The position numbers and the translations under genes are program-made. Below the pieces are notes generated by a model. That model searched no databases. It saw only the letters and a list, made by a program, of their open reading frames with translations, and was not told where the DNA came from. Positions 25,570 to 34,533 of a stretch of 64,000 bases of DNA are shown here, piece after piece. This stretch comes from Methylocaldum marinum (GTDB lineage: Bacteria; Pseudomonadota; Gammaproteobacteria; Methylococcales; Methylococcaceae). How positions within the stretch are numbered: the stretch's first letter is position 1; each line of letters starts with the position of its first letter. The stretch lies in contig NZ_AP017928.1 of NCBI RefSeq assembly GCF_003584645.1, positions 2,642,395 through 2,706,394 on the forward strand, in the 5' to 3' direction.

Positions 25570-26053
25570 TTCGGCCCACTTAAGGAAGCCCTGAATAAGC
25601 CCTCTCCCTCCGGGACAAATCGGCGGGGCGGGGCGCAACGCGACGAGCAGGCAGGCCAGGGATGGGCTGCCCCGGACTCGCGAGCGAAGCGGGACAACGT
25701 AGCGAGGCCGATTTACTCGCCTCATCCCTGAGGCTCGCCCTTCGGGCCGTGCTTCGCACGTTCCCGTTCGCTCCCGGCGAACGGGTGCACGCGTGAGCGC
25801 CGCTTGCGGCTCCGCACAAGGAATGTGCGGAGTGATTGGGTTGGGGTGAGGGCGATTCGGATAGGGCTTTACTTTCTTTACGCGCAGTAACCCACCGGCA
25901 CTGGGGGGCGGGGTAGCAGGGATCGCGACCCGGACTGGTTTCATTCGGCCGAAAACCGCGGGCGCGAGTCCTGATCGACAAAACTTCGGTCCGGTCTTCC
26001 CCCGCCCTGTGGTACTTTGATCCCGTATAACGACAAAACCCGACTGACGCCCT
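25570..26053. other. 484-base gene-free region with dispersed repeat segments
   Basis: Two blocks recur elsewhere in the window. Bases 25579-25609 resemble the repeat inside exonuclease I (48630-48683, opposite strand). Bases 25838-25890 match the complement of 32088-32140 at 49 of 53 positions. The middle is GC-rich with short palindromes and no convincing ORF. It appears to be a composite of intergenic repeats. Confidence 0.7.
25838..25890 (+). repeat. Dispersed 53-bp repeat, copy 1
   Basis: The block runs from GGGTTGGGGTGAGGGCGATT to CTTTACTTTCTTTAC and CAGTAA and is the reverse complement of 32088-32140 with four mismatches. It lies between sqr and recC. Confidence 0.85.
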
Positions 26054-29000
26054 GTGCTCCGCCTCTACCAATCCGACAAACTGGAATTCCTTGCCGAACT
26101 GTTGACGGCCGACAACACACCGCCGGCCTCCCCGTTCGAGCCGGAAATCATCGTAGTGCAAAGCCTCGGGATGGGGCGCTGGCTATCCTTGCGCCTTGCC
26201 GACAAGCTAGGCATCTGCGCGAATGTCCGTTTCCAATTGCCAGCGTCGTTCGTCTGGGACCTGCTCCGGAAATTCCTCGGGGAACTGCCGAAGCGTTCGG
26301 CATTTTCCGCCGAGGTGCTTACCTTTCGCATCCTCGACTGGCTGGGACGTCCGGAAAATCTCGACCGAACTCCGCGCATCCTCGGTTATCTCCGAAACGG
26401 CGACGAACTGCGCCGGTTCCAGCTCGCCAAGCGGATCGCCGATCTCTTCGACCAGTACCTGATCTACCGGATGGACTGGATAGATGCCTGGGAACGCGGC
26501 GAACCGCTCGGGCTGGGCGGCGATGAAGACTGGCAAGCGCTGCTCTGGCGCGATCTGGCCTCGGCGGAAAGCACGCCCCATCGCGCCCGCTATATGAGCG
26601 AACTGCGGGCGGCGCTCGAATCCGACTCGGCGGCCGACCGGCTGCCCCGGCGCATCGCCGTCTTCGGTGTTTCGTCGCTGCCGCCGGCCTTTCTGGAGAT
26701 ACTGAACGCGATCGCCGGGCATGCGGAGGTCAATCTTTACGCCATCAACCCTTGCCGCGAATATTGGGGCGAAATCCGGGACGAACGGGAAATCGGCCGA
26801 TTGGCAGGAGAACGCCTGCCTGAAGATCTATACCTGGAGGTGGGTCACCCCTTGCTGGCATCGCTCGGCAAACAGGGCCGCGAATTTTTCGATCAACTCG
26901 CCGAGCATTCGGAGCTGCACAGCCTGTTCCGGGCGGAACCGCCGCGCGATTCGATCCTGCACATACTCCAGGCCGACATCCTGGAACTGATCGACCGCCG
27001 CAGTGCCGGAATTCTGCCTATACGGCCGGACGACCGTTCGCTCCAAGTCCACGCCTGCCACAGCCCGATGCGCGAAATCGAAGTCCTGCGCGATCAGCTT
27101 CTCGCCCTGTTCGACGCCGATCCCGAATTGAAACCGAGCGACGTGGCCGTACTGACGCCGGACATCGAACAATACACGCCTTACATCGAAGCGGTGTTCG
27201 CCGAGAGCCGCGACGCCCCGGCCATCCCTTTCAGCATCGCCGACCGCGGCTTGACCCACGAACAACCGCTCCTGGAGACTTTTCTCGCTCTGCTGGATCT
27301 CCCGGAAAGTCGGTTTGCGGCGGACACGACGCTCGGCTACCTGGAACAAGCCGCGATACAGCGCCGTTTCCGGCTCTGCGAAAACGATCTTCCGATAATC
27401 CATCACTGGGCGCGGGCCGTGGGCACCCGCTGGGGAAGGGACGGCGCCCACAAGACCGAATACCGGCTGCCCGATATCCCGCGCCACACCTGGCGCGACG
27501 GCCTGAAGCGCCTGATGCTCGGCTATGCCCTGCCTCTGGAACTGGCCGGCAACGGCTTCCCGATGTTCGCCGAAACCCTCCCTTACGACGACATCGAAGG
27601 CAGTCGCGTCCTGGTCCTGGAACGGTTCGCTGATTTCCTGGAAACGCTGTTCGAATGGGCGGACCGGTTCAAAGCAAAGCAGCCGGTGACGGAGTGGGTC
27701 GAACAGTTGAACGCATTCATCGGCCGTTTGTTCGATCCGCGCGACAAGGACGAATCGGTACTGCTCCAACTGCGTGCAACCCTCGATTTACTGCGGGAGC
27801 TTTCGGAACAAGCGGGCTTCGGCGAACCGGTCGGAATACGGGTGGTCAAACGCTGGCTGACCGATCGCCTGAGCCAGCCTTCCAGCACCGGCGGCTTTTT
27901 GACGGGCGCGGTCACCTTCTGCGCAATGGTGCCGATGCGCAGCCTGCCGTTCAAGGTCATTGCCGTGCTTGGCCTGAATCACGACAGCTTTCCGCGCCAG
28001 CGGCATCCTCCCGATTTCGACCTGATGGTCAGACATCCCCGCCGGGGAGACCGCTCCCGACGGCTCGACGACCGTTATCTCTTTCTGGAAACCCTGCTGT
28101 CGGCGCGCGAGGTTCTTTATCTGAGCTATGTGGGCCGAAGCGTTCGCGACAACGCCGAGCTGCCGCCCTCCCCCCTGGTGTCCGAACTCATCGACGTCGC
28201 GATACAAAGCTGCGAGTCGACCGAAGGCGACATCTCGCGCCATCTCGTGACCGAACATCCCCTGCAGCCGTTCGATCCCGGCTATTTCAAGGACGATCGC
28301 CGGCTGCCGGGCTTTTCATCGACCTGGCTGGCTGCAGCCCGCCTGATCGGGCATGGCGATAAGGAGCCCGCACCCTTGTTTTCCGGTCCCCTGCCGGAAC
28401 CCGAAGACGAACGGCGAACCGTCGATCCGGAAAGTTTTGCCTACTTCTTCAGCAATCCGGTCCGCTATCTGTTGCGGCGGCGGCTGAACCTGGCTCTGGA
28501 AGACGCCGCGGCAGAATTCGAAGTCCGCGAACCGTTTGCGCTTGATTACAGAACCAGAAATCAGGTCCGCCAAAACCTCCTAAACGCCTTGGCGGCGGAT
28601 CGAGAACCGCACAGCGCGCTACTGCTCGCCGACGCCCAGGGGCTTCTGCCCCACGGCCGCTTCGGCGAAGCGCTGCATGGCAGGGAGCAACGGCTGGTCG
28701 AGAGCTTCGCCGTCAAACTGCTCCCGGAACTCGTCAAACCGCGCCTCGAACCGCTGCCGGTGGATTTCGAGGCGAACGGCCTGCGCCTGCTCGGCTCCCT
28801 CGCCGAAGTCGGCGCCGGCGGCCTGACCGACTACAGCTTCGAAGAACCCGGTCCGCGCCAGATCTTCGACCTGTGGCTTCGGCACCTGATGCTATGCCTG
28901 ATCGCTCCCGCAGGGGCGACGCCGCAGTCCCTGCTGCATACGCCGAAGCAAACCATCACGTTCCAAGCTGTCGACCGTCCCGAAAACGAGCTCGCCAAAC

Positions 29001-29311
29001 TGCTGAACGCGTACTGGCGAGGACTGTCCGAACCGCTACCCTTCTTCCCCAAGACGAGTTATGCCTACGCCCGCTACCGCCTCGATCCGCCGGCCCGGGC
29101 CGGCAGCGATCCGGAGACTATCCGGCTCAATGCCCTCAAGCAGGCCCGGAGTATCTGGGAAGGTTCCGAATTCCAGTCCGGCGAAAGCGTGAATTCCTAT
29201 TACCAGACGGTTTACCGGGGCAGCAATCCCTTGGACGAAAGATTCGAGGCCCTAGCCGTCGAGCTTATAAGCCCGATATTGGCCTCGATGACAAAAGAGC
29301 CGTCTCGGTGA
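26054..29311 (+). CDS. recC: Exodeoxyribonuclease V gamma subunit RecC
   Basis: The 1085-residue protein matches RecC along its length: the N-terminal IIVVQSLGMGRWLSLRLADKLGICANVRFQLPASFVWDL, the inactivated helicase core (IAVFGVSSLPPAFLEILNAIAG, DVAVLTPDIEQYTPYIEAVF), and RHPRRGDRSRRLDDRYLFLETLLSAREVLYLSYVGRSVRDN. RecC recognises Chi and holds the RecBCD complex together at double-strand ends. No recB or recD follows: the next gene is unrelated and on the other strand. Length is close to E. coli RecC (1122). It starts GTG at 26054. Confidence 0.95.
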   Translation: MLRLYQSDKLEFLAELLTADNTPPASPFEPEIIVVQSLGMGRWLSLRLADKLGICANVRFQLPASFVWDLLRKFLGELPKRSAFSAEVLTFRILDWLGRPENLDRTPRILGYLRNGDELRRFQLAKRIADLFDQYLIYRMDWIDAWERGEPLGLGGDEDWQALLWRDLASAESTPHRARYMSELRAALESDSAADRLPRRIAVFGVSSLPPAFLEILNAIAGHAEVNLYAINPCREYWGEIRDEREIGRLAGERLPEDLYLEVGHPLLASLGKQGREFFDQLAEHSELHSLFRAEPPRDSILHILQADILELIDRRSAGILPIRPDDRSLQVHACHSPMREIEVLRDQLLALFDADPELKPSDVAVLTPDIEQYTPYIEAVFAESRDAPAIPFSIADRGLTHEQPLLETFLALLDLPESRFAADTTLGYLEQAAIQRRFRLCENDLPIIHHWARAVGTRWGRDGAHKTEYRLPDIPRHTWRDGLKRLMLGYALPLELAGNGFPMFAETLPYDDIEGSRVLVLERFADFLETLFEWADRFKAKQPVTEWVEQLNAFIGRLFDPRDKDESVLLQLRATLDLLRELSEQAGFGEPVGIRVVKRWLTDRLSQPSSTGGFLTGAVTFCAMVPMRSLPFKVIAVLGLNHDSFPRQRHPPDFDLMVRHPRRGDRSRRLDDRYLFLETLLSAREVLYLSYVGRSVRDNAELPPSPLVSELIDVAIQSCESTEGDISRHLVTEHPLQPFDPGYFKDDRRLPGFSSTWLAAARLIGHGDKEPAPLFSGPLPEPEDERRTVDPESFAYFFSNPVRYLLRRRLNLALEDAAAEFEVREPFALDYRTRNQVRQNLLNALAADREPHSALLLADAQGLLPHGRFGEALHGREQRLVESFAVKLLPELVKPRLEPLPVDFEANGLRLLGSLAEVGAGGLTDYSFEEPGPRQIFDLWLRHLMLCLIAPAGATPQSLLHTPKQTITFQAVDRPENELAKLLNAYWRGLSEPLPFFPKTSYAYARYRLDPPARAGSDPETIRLNALKQARSIWEGSEFQSGESVNSYYQTVYRGSNPLDERFEALAVELISPILASMTKEPSR

Positions 29312-29476
29312 TTTTGCATGAAGGCCGTACTGGCTTGAGGAACGAAACCCGCCAATTCAGGCAGGAACCGCTGGGTTTCCGCAAAGTGCCGACCCAGCCT
29401 ACGAGCTTTGTGGGGCTACCGCGAACGATGCGCCTCCTATCGTCGGCACATCCTGCGAACGCTCAAATACATACCG

Positions 29477-30028
29477 TCAATGCCAGCCACCGTAGCGTTT
29501 CGTCGGGTCGCCACGAAAACCTGAAGTGGTTTTATCCTCGTCGGGAACGGTGCTGCTCATCATTGCGGCCGCCATCAAGTTTTTCCGGGTGTAACCGCCC
29601 AACGACTTGGCTTTTTCGGCGATGGCCGTGGTCTTGGGATTGATGTTGTATTGGGTCTCGGTCGAGTCCACGATGGCCACCATGAGGGAATCTGCCTGCG
29701 ATTCCTCCCCTGCGCGATAGGCTTTCAGCAGGATCGGCAAGGCGGTGCCGGCGGGAATAACTATGGAAAAGCGATTGCTGCCCGCCAAGGATGTTTCGAC
29801 TATGGTTTTTCCTTTTTCATCGGTTGCCACCACCTTTCCTTCGGTGACGGGTTCTTTCTCGTCGTTTACCGTACCCCGCAGGGCCTGCTCTTTTTCGAAT
29901 TTCAGCTCCTTTTCGAATTTTTGTGGCAGACCCTGGAACATTTCGGCAGGCTTGTCCGCCTCTCCGCAGCCCGCCAGAAACGCTACCGCGAGGATAAACA
30001 GCGCAGTTTCAGGAAATCTTTTCTTCAT
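29477..30028 (-). CDS. Putative lipoprotein with a carboxypeptidase-regulatory-like fold
   Basis: From the ATG at 30028 the protein has about 183 residues, with a lipoprotein signal peptide (FILAVAFLAGCGEADK; Cys is the lipidation site). A beta-rich segment (LRGTVNDEKEPVTEGKVVATDEKGKTIVETSLAGSNRFSIVIPAG) resembles carboxypeptidase-regulatory-like or transthyretin-type folds. The C-terminus is Gly/Thr-rich. Function unknown. It converges on recC. Confidence 0.65.
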   Translation of the reverse strand: MKKRFPETALFILAVAFLAGCGEADKPAEMFQGLPQKFEKELKFEKEQALRGTVNDEKEPVTEGKVVATDEKGKTIVETSLAGSNRFSIVIPAGTALPILLKAYRAGEESQADSLMVAIVDSTETQYNINPKTTAIAEKAKSLGGYTRKNLMAAAMMSSTVPDEDKTTSGFRGDPTKRYGGWH

Positions 30029-30432
30029 CTTTGACACCAATGTCATGCACCGCCATGAAAAACCGAATACCCTGCATCTGATCGGAAGGATCGCGTGAGA
30101 GCATTAGCATACACCAGAATCCATAGCGAAACAGTCGGAATTTCAGCCGGGAGAACGGGTAATCTCGCTTCGGCTTCGTTCAGCAGTCCCCGGCAATCCT
30201 CCGACACGCTCGGGGCGAGCGGCCGCGATCCATATGTACCGTGTCCCGAAGGCAAGCGGGACGATTTTTCGATAAATGCGCTTTCCGCTGGGGTTTTTAG
30301 ATACTCGCCGGTACACTTAGTCTTTGGTTTACCGCTGCGTTAATCAACAGGTGACATATATTGGCGCCGAGCAACGTCTCCGGCACTTTCTTGTCATACA
30401 TCGAAATAGCCCAAAACTCTCGCTCGAAATCC
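30029..30432. other. Gene-free region upstream of the TetR-type gene
   Basis: About 400 bases hold no ORF with recognisable similarity. It must contain the divergent promoters of the lipoprotein gene (left) and the TetR regulator (right). I see no clear operator. Confidence 0.5.
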
Positions 30433-31020
30433 ATGCCCCGCTCCCGCCAATTCTGTCCGACCGACGCTCTCGACAAGGCCATGCGCCTGTTCTGGGCAAA
30501 GGGTTATTTCGGTACCTCCATCGAGGACTTGGTCGAGGCCACTGGTGTCAGCCGTTACGGACTATACGGCGAATTCGGGGATAAGAACGGGTTGTTTCTC
30601 GCTGCGTTTCAGCACTATAAGGCCAACATGGTACGACCGCTTCTGGATATCATCGAACAACCCGGTGCTGCATTGGGTGCGCTTCGCGCCTTGTTCGGGA
30701 TGCTCGCGGCGTTTTCGCGCCAGCCGGGAGGCAAGCTAGGTTGCCTCGTATTCAACTCGATCAACGAGCTCGGACTGCACGACGACGTGACCGCGGCCAA
30801 AATTCTCGAAGTGCGCGAACTTTTGGCCAAGGGTATCCGGCAGATGCTTTCCAATGCCGTAAACCAGGGAGAACTGCCGGCCGGTTTCGACGTGCAGCGC
30901 GAAGCCGATTTCCTGCTCGGGATCCTCCACGCTCTCCCCACCATGGCGCGTTCCGGAACAGACCCGGCAACCATCGAAAACATCGTTTCGGTTGCCTTGT
31001 CCACACTCGAACCATCCTGA
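30433..31020 (+). CDS. TetR/AcrR family transcriptional regulator
   Basis: A 195-residue protein with an N-terminal TetR helix-turn-helix (ALDKAMRLFWAKGYFGTSIEDLVEATGVSRYGLYGEFGDKNGLF) and a C-terminal all-helical ligand domain. I chose the ATG at 30433 because it gives the normal N-terminus; the frame is open back to 30361. The glutathione transferase gene 217 bases downstream is a likely target, but that is only inferred from position. Confidence 0.9.
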   Translation: MPRSRQFCPTDALDKAMRLFWAKGYFGTSIEDLVEATGVSRYGLYGEFGDKNGLFLAAFQHYKANMVRPLLDIIEQPGAALGALRALFGMLAAFSRQPGGKLGCLVFNSINELGLHDDVTAAKILEVRELLAKGIRQMLSNAVNQGELPAGFDVQREADFLLGILHALPTMARSGTDPATIENIVSVALSTLEPS

Positions 31021-31025
31021 AAAGC

Positions 31026-31060
31026 GGCGATGCACGATCGCAAAGCGATCGTGCATCGCC
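31026..31060. terminator. Perfect 16-bp inverted repeat after the TetR-type gene
   Basis: GGCGATGCACGATCGC, a 3-base AAA loop and the exact complement form a very stable hairpin five bases after the stop. No T run follows on the plus strand (CTGATCC), so it may act as an mRNA-stabilising or Rho-assisted end rather than as a classical terminator. A mobile palindromic repeat is the alternative. Confidence 0.6.
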
Positions 31061-31237
31061 CTGATCCAAAGCCTTTCCCGAACGACCTTTCTGAAATGGT
31101 TTACAGGTTTCAGAATGTATGTTCTGATATTGACCGCTCAGTTCGCCCCATCGATCATACGCAAGCCTTGCTGCTCGCACTGCCGAGGGTCCACCTGAGT
31201 CAAGCCGTTAGCCCACCCTATCATTCAGGAGCATGCT

Positions 31238-31858
31238 ATGAAGCTTTACTATCATCCGGCCTCTCCCTTTTCCTACAAACCTCAGTTCGCCGCGGCACTG
31301 CTGGGCATCGAACTGGAACTGCAAAAAGTGGATTTATTCGCAGGCGAAGGGCAGAGACCGGAATTCTTGAAAATGAATCCGCAAGGCAAGGTGCCTACCT
31401 TGACGGACGGCGATTTCTTGCTATGGGAGTCCAACGCCATCGTTCAATATTTAGCCTCGCAGGCATCGGACAATCCGTTTTGGCCCAGTGATGCCCGTGC
31501 TCGCGCGGACATTCTGCGCTGGCAGTTTTGGGAATCGACTAGTTGGGCGCCCGCTTGCATCGTTTTCGTCTTCGAGAATATTTTGAAATCGATATTGCGC
31601 CGCGGCGCCCCGGACCCGGAAGAATTGACCAAGGGTGAAGAGAAATTTCACCGTTGTGCCAAAGTGTTGGATAGCCACTTGGCGAAACAGCCCTGGTTAG
31701 TAGGCGATTCGATGACGCTCGCCGACATTTCCGTGGCGCCGGTGCTGATCTATGCCGAATCCGCAAAATATCCGCTGGCGGGCTATAACCATATCAATGC
31801 CTGGTTCGATAAAATCCGACAACTGCCTGCCTGGACGTCGACCGCTCCTTCCGCCTAG
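31238..31858 (+). CDS. Glutathione S-transferase family protein
   Basis: The 206-residue protein has an N-terminal thioredoxin-like domain (MKLYYHPASPFSYKPQFAAALLGIELE) with the glutathione-binding segment NPQGKVPTLTDGDFLLWESNAIVQYL, and a helical C-terminal domain with LVGDSMTLADISVAPVLIYAE. A ribosome site (AGGAGCATGCT) precedes the ATG. The substrate is unknown. Confidence 0.9.
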   Translation: MKLYYHPASPFSYKPQFAAALLGIELELQKVDLFAGEGQRPEFLKMNPQGKVPTLTDGDFLLWESNAIVQYLASQASDNPFWPSDARARADILRWQFWESTSWAPACIVFVFENILKSILRRGAPDPEELTKGEEKFHRCAKVLDSHLAKQPWLVGDSMTLADISVAPVLIYAESAKYPLAGYNHINAWFDKIRQLPAWTSTAPSA

Positions 31859-32310
31859 GCGAGCGATACCGCTGGTTTCGGGATATTGAAGGATTGAGGA
31901 CACTGGGTGCGAATCAGGGATATTGCAATGCCCGGCATCACACGGCAGCGCCTTCAAACTATAGATACCCCGACCGCTGTAAGCGCGGACGGCAGTACCG
32001 AGACGACGTTTTCACGAACGCCGGTTGCAAGGGCTTTTGGCGGTGTATAACCCTATGGCCGCACTCGGCTCTGGGCGTCCGGGTCAATTACTGTGTGTAA
32101 AGAAAGTAAAGTCCTATTCGAATCGCCCTCACCCCAACCCTATCCCAGAGGGAGAGGGGGCGCTTGTGGCTTTACTTTCTTGACCATTAGTAATCCCGAG
32201 TTACCCGGTCCGACGTATGACGGAAAACGATCGCGTACGGTGGCCGGGGGAATTCGGACTGTAAGGTCCTGACCCGCCGACCCCGGCGCCGACTCTATCT
32301 GACTCGTTCC
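31859..32310. other. 452-base gene-free region with a dispersed repeat
   Basis: It contains repeat copy 2 (32088-32140), an adjoining CCCTATCCCAGAGGGAGAGGG hairpin, and a second CTTTACTTTCTTGACC near 32171. No ORF here looks like a protein. Confidence 0.6.
32088..32140 (-). repeat. Dispersed 53-bp repeat, copy 2
   Basis: This is the reverse complement of 25838-25890 with four mismatches. It is followed by a CCCTATCCC...GGGAGAGGGGG hairpin that resembles the palindrome inside the exonuclease I gene. Confidence 0.85.
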
Positions 32311-33477
32311 ATGCTCATTACACTGGCCATCAGAAACTATCGCTCGCTGCTCAAGCTCGTGGTACCTCTCGGCCGGCTTACGGTCATCACCGGCCCGAAC
32401 GGCAGCGGCAAATCCAATCTCTATCGTGCGGTACGACTGCTGGCGGAAACCGCGCAAGGCGGCGTGGTGAATTCGCTGGCGCGCGAAGGGGGACTGGAAT
32501 CCACTTTCTGGGCTGGGCCTGAAAACCTTACCCGGAAGATGCGCAAGGGCGAAGTCCCCGTCCAGGGCGGGCCGCGCAAGGATGTGGTACGTTTGCGCCT
32601 CGGCTTCGCCGGCGAGGCCTACGGCTACGCGATTTCGCTCGGCCTGCCTACACCCTCCCGGTCGTACTTCGCCCTGGATCCGGAGATCAAGCGCGAGTGC
32701 ATCTGGGCGGGTCCGGTCTGTCGGCATGCAAGCCTGTTGGTGGACCGCGACGGGCCAGTCGTGAAAATACGAGCCGACCGCCGATGGCAGGTCGTGTCCC
32801 GGCACATCAACCCTTTCGACAGCCTGTTCGACCACCTCGCCGACCCGAACGCCGCGCCCGAGGTTTTCGAGATGCGCGAGACCATCCGGGGCTGGCGGTT
32901 CTACGACCACTTCCGCGCCGACGGCGGCTCCCCTGCACGTACACCCCAGCTCGGCACCCGCACACCCGTACTCCATCACGACGGTCGCGATCTGGCCGCA
33001 GCGCTTCAGACAATTCGGGAAATCGGCGATCACCAGGCGCTGAACGACGCGGTCAGCGACGCTTTCCCGGGCGACGGCGTCGATGTCTCCATCCAACAGG
33101 ATGGGCGCTTCGCGCTGCGGTTTCATCAGCAAGGGCTATTGCGCCCGCTGTCCGGCGCGGAGCTGTCGGACGGCACCCTGCGCTATCTCTTGTGGGTCGC
33201 CGCCCTGCTTACGCCTCGCCCACCTTCGCTCATGGTCCTGAACGAACCGGAAACCAGCCTGCACCCCGACCTGTTACCGGCCCTTGCCCGCCTCATCATA
33301 CACGCTTCGCAACGTACCCAGATCTGGGTCGTCTCCCACGCCAGCCGGCTTATTGCCTCGCTCGGCGACCATGGCGGCTGCCATGCCATCGCGCTCGAAA
33401 AAGAACTCGGTCAGACGCAGGTCGTGCGGCAAGGCATATTGGACGAACCGGCATGGCACTGGCCGGATCAGGCATGA
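32311..33477 (+). CDS. RecF/OLD-like AAA family ATPase
   Basis: The 388-residue protein has an N-terminal ABC-type P-loop (LTVITGPNGSGKSNLYRAVRLL) after ITLAIRNYRSLLKLVV, a signature-like segment (LSGAELSDGTLRYLLWVAALL), a Walker B (PSLMVLNEPETSLHPDLLPALARLI) and an H-loop (QIWVVSHASRLIASL). It belongs to the AAA_21/RecF-like group. It has no TOPRIM or nuclease domain and no partner nuclease next to it. Role unknown; DNA repair or defence functions exist in the wider group. Confidence 0.85.
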   Translation: MLITLAIRNYRSLLKLVVPLGRLTVITGPNGSGKSNLYRAVRLLAETAQGGVVNSLAREGGLESTFWAGPENLTRKMRKGEVPVQGGPRKDVVRLRLGFAGEAYGYAISLGLPTPSRSYFALDPEIKRECIWAGPVCRHASLLVDRDGPVVKIRADRRWQVVSRHINPFDSLFDHLADPNAAPEVFEMRETIRGWRFYDHFRADGGSPARTPQLGTRTPVLHHDGRDLAAALQTIREIGDHQALNDAVSDAFPGDGVDVSIQQDGRFALRFHQQGLLRPLSGAELSDGTLRYLLWVAALLTPRPPSLMVLNEPETSLHPDLLPALARLIIHASQRTQIWVVSHASRLIASLGDHGGCHAIALEKELGQTQVVRQGILDEPAWHWPDQA

Positions 33478-33554
33478 TGCAGCGGCTAGGCTTTGGCGGC
33501 GGCTATGCGAAGCGGACGGGATTCGGCCATATAAAATAGGCGTCGCTGAAGTCG

Positions 33555-34034
33555 TCAGTCCGCCGAACGCTCTGTCCGCGCCAAAGGCGAAACTTTCTCT
33601 CTGAGAGCGGACAGGAGCACTGTGTTCGCGGGACTGAGAATGCAAAGAGCCAATTCCCCAATGGTCACGATGGCGATTTTTTGCCGGTCGCCGACCACCA
33701 CAATCTGCCTTATGTCGCCGATTTCGATTCCGTGGGCGGCTTGGCTCGCAGCGCCCAGGCAAGTCTGGGTGTACGCTGCAAGGCCTTCGAAATCAGGGGC
33801 CTTTCCGGCCATCGCCAGAACCAGCCCGTCGACGCTGACCAGACAGGCGGATACCCCGGGCTGTCGCGAAACATCTTCGACTAATGCGTGCACCGCCGCC
33901 ACCAGCCTGCTGCGGCGGGCATGAGGGGTGGCATCCGGTGGTCCATTGCCGACGGCGTCCTTGACCGTGCTTAACTCACGATATTCCCTGGCCAGAGTAC
34001 ATAACTGTTCGACCTTGGATTCAAACCAATGCAC
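33555..34034 (-). CDS. Roadblock/LC7 domain protein, first copy
   Basis: A 159-residue protein (GTG start) whose C-terminal 110 residues form a roadblock/LC7 fold: LVAAVHALVEDVSRQPGVSACLVSVDGLVLAMAGKAPDFEGLAAYTQTCLGAASQAAHGI, then QIVVVGDRQKIAIVTIG. A 50-residue N-terminal helical extension (FESKVEQLCTLAREYREL) is unusual. Roadblock proteins bind Ras-like GTPases such as MglA, but no GTPase is found nearby. It is the last gene of the globin/ATPase/OmpA cluster. Confidence 0.82.
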   Translation of the reverse strand: MHWFESKVEQLCTLAREYRELSTVKDAVGNGPPDATPHARRSRLVAAVHALVEDVSRQPGVSACLVSVDGLVLAMAGKAPDFEGLAAYTQTCLGAASQAAHGIEIGDIRQIVVVGDRQKIAIVTIGELALCILSPANTVLLSALREKVSPLARTERSAD

Positions 34035-34065
34035 GACCCCGCCCCGCGTCAGCGCGACCCAAACA

Positions 34066-34458
34066 TCACAACAAGCGATTCAGCGCCGGAATGCTTTCTT
34101 TGAGTTCGAAGCGGATCGCTCCCAGCATCGCGTCCTTGTCCGCGAACAAAGACAAGACCAGACCCGATTTCAGAGGTGCCAGCATGATTAGGCCACCCGC
34201 GTTCTCGGAAATAACGATATTCACCTTGTTTTGCCGGACATGCTCGCACGCCCGGGAAGCGGCGCCGAAAACGATCTGAACCGACGCGCCGAGGGCGTCG
34301 GTATCGACGTCGAAATCGCGCCGGATATGGGTCACCAGTCCATCGCTGTCCACTACGGCCGCTGCGGTTACGCCGCTAATCAAAGTCAGACCGTGGAGAA
34401 TAGCGTCGATTTCCTCGTTACGCGTTATACGACTATCGAAAGGTATGGGTTCGCTCAT
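34066..34458 (-). CDS. Roadblock/LC7 domain protein, second copy
   Basis: A 130-residue protein, essentially one roadblock/LC7 domain: NEEIDAILHGLTLISGVTAAAVVDSDGLVTHIRRDFDVDTDALGASVQIVFGAASRA, then KVNIVISENAGGLIMLAPLKSGLVLSLFADKDAMLGAIRFEL. It is related to MglB-like proteins and to the copy just downstream (31 bases away). The two may form a heterodimer. Confidence 0.85.
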   Translation of the reverse strand: MSEPIPFDSRITRNEEIDAILHGLTLISGVTAAAVVDSDGLVTHIRRDFDVDTDALGASVQIVFGAASRACEHVRQNKVNIVISENAGGLIMLAPLKSGLVLSLFADKDAMLGAIRFELKESIPALNRLL

Positions 34459-34533
34459 GGGATTGATATGGATTGCTGGGTTGTTGAACGCTGTTCACCG
34501 GCGAGCCCGCCCATCGGGCGAGCCCTGCTGAGC

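Noticed and set aside
25580..26161. Minus-strand ORF of 193 codons across the spacer between sqr and recC.
   Set aside because: It runs through dispersed repeats and overlaps the recC start; composition and lack of a start signal argue against a gene.
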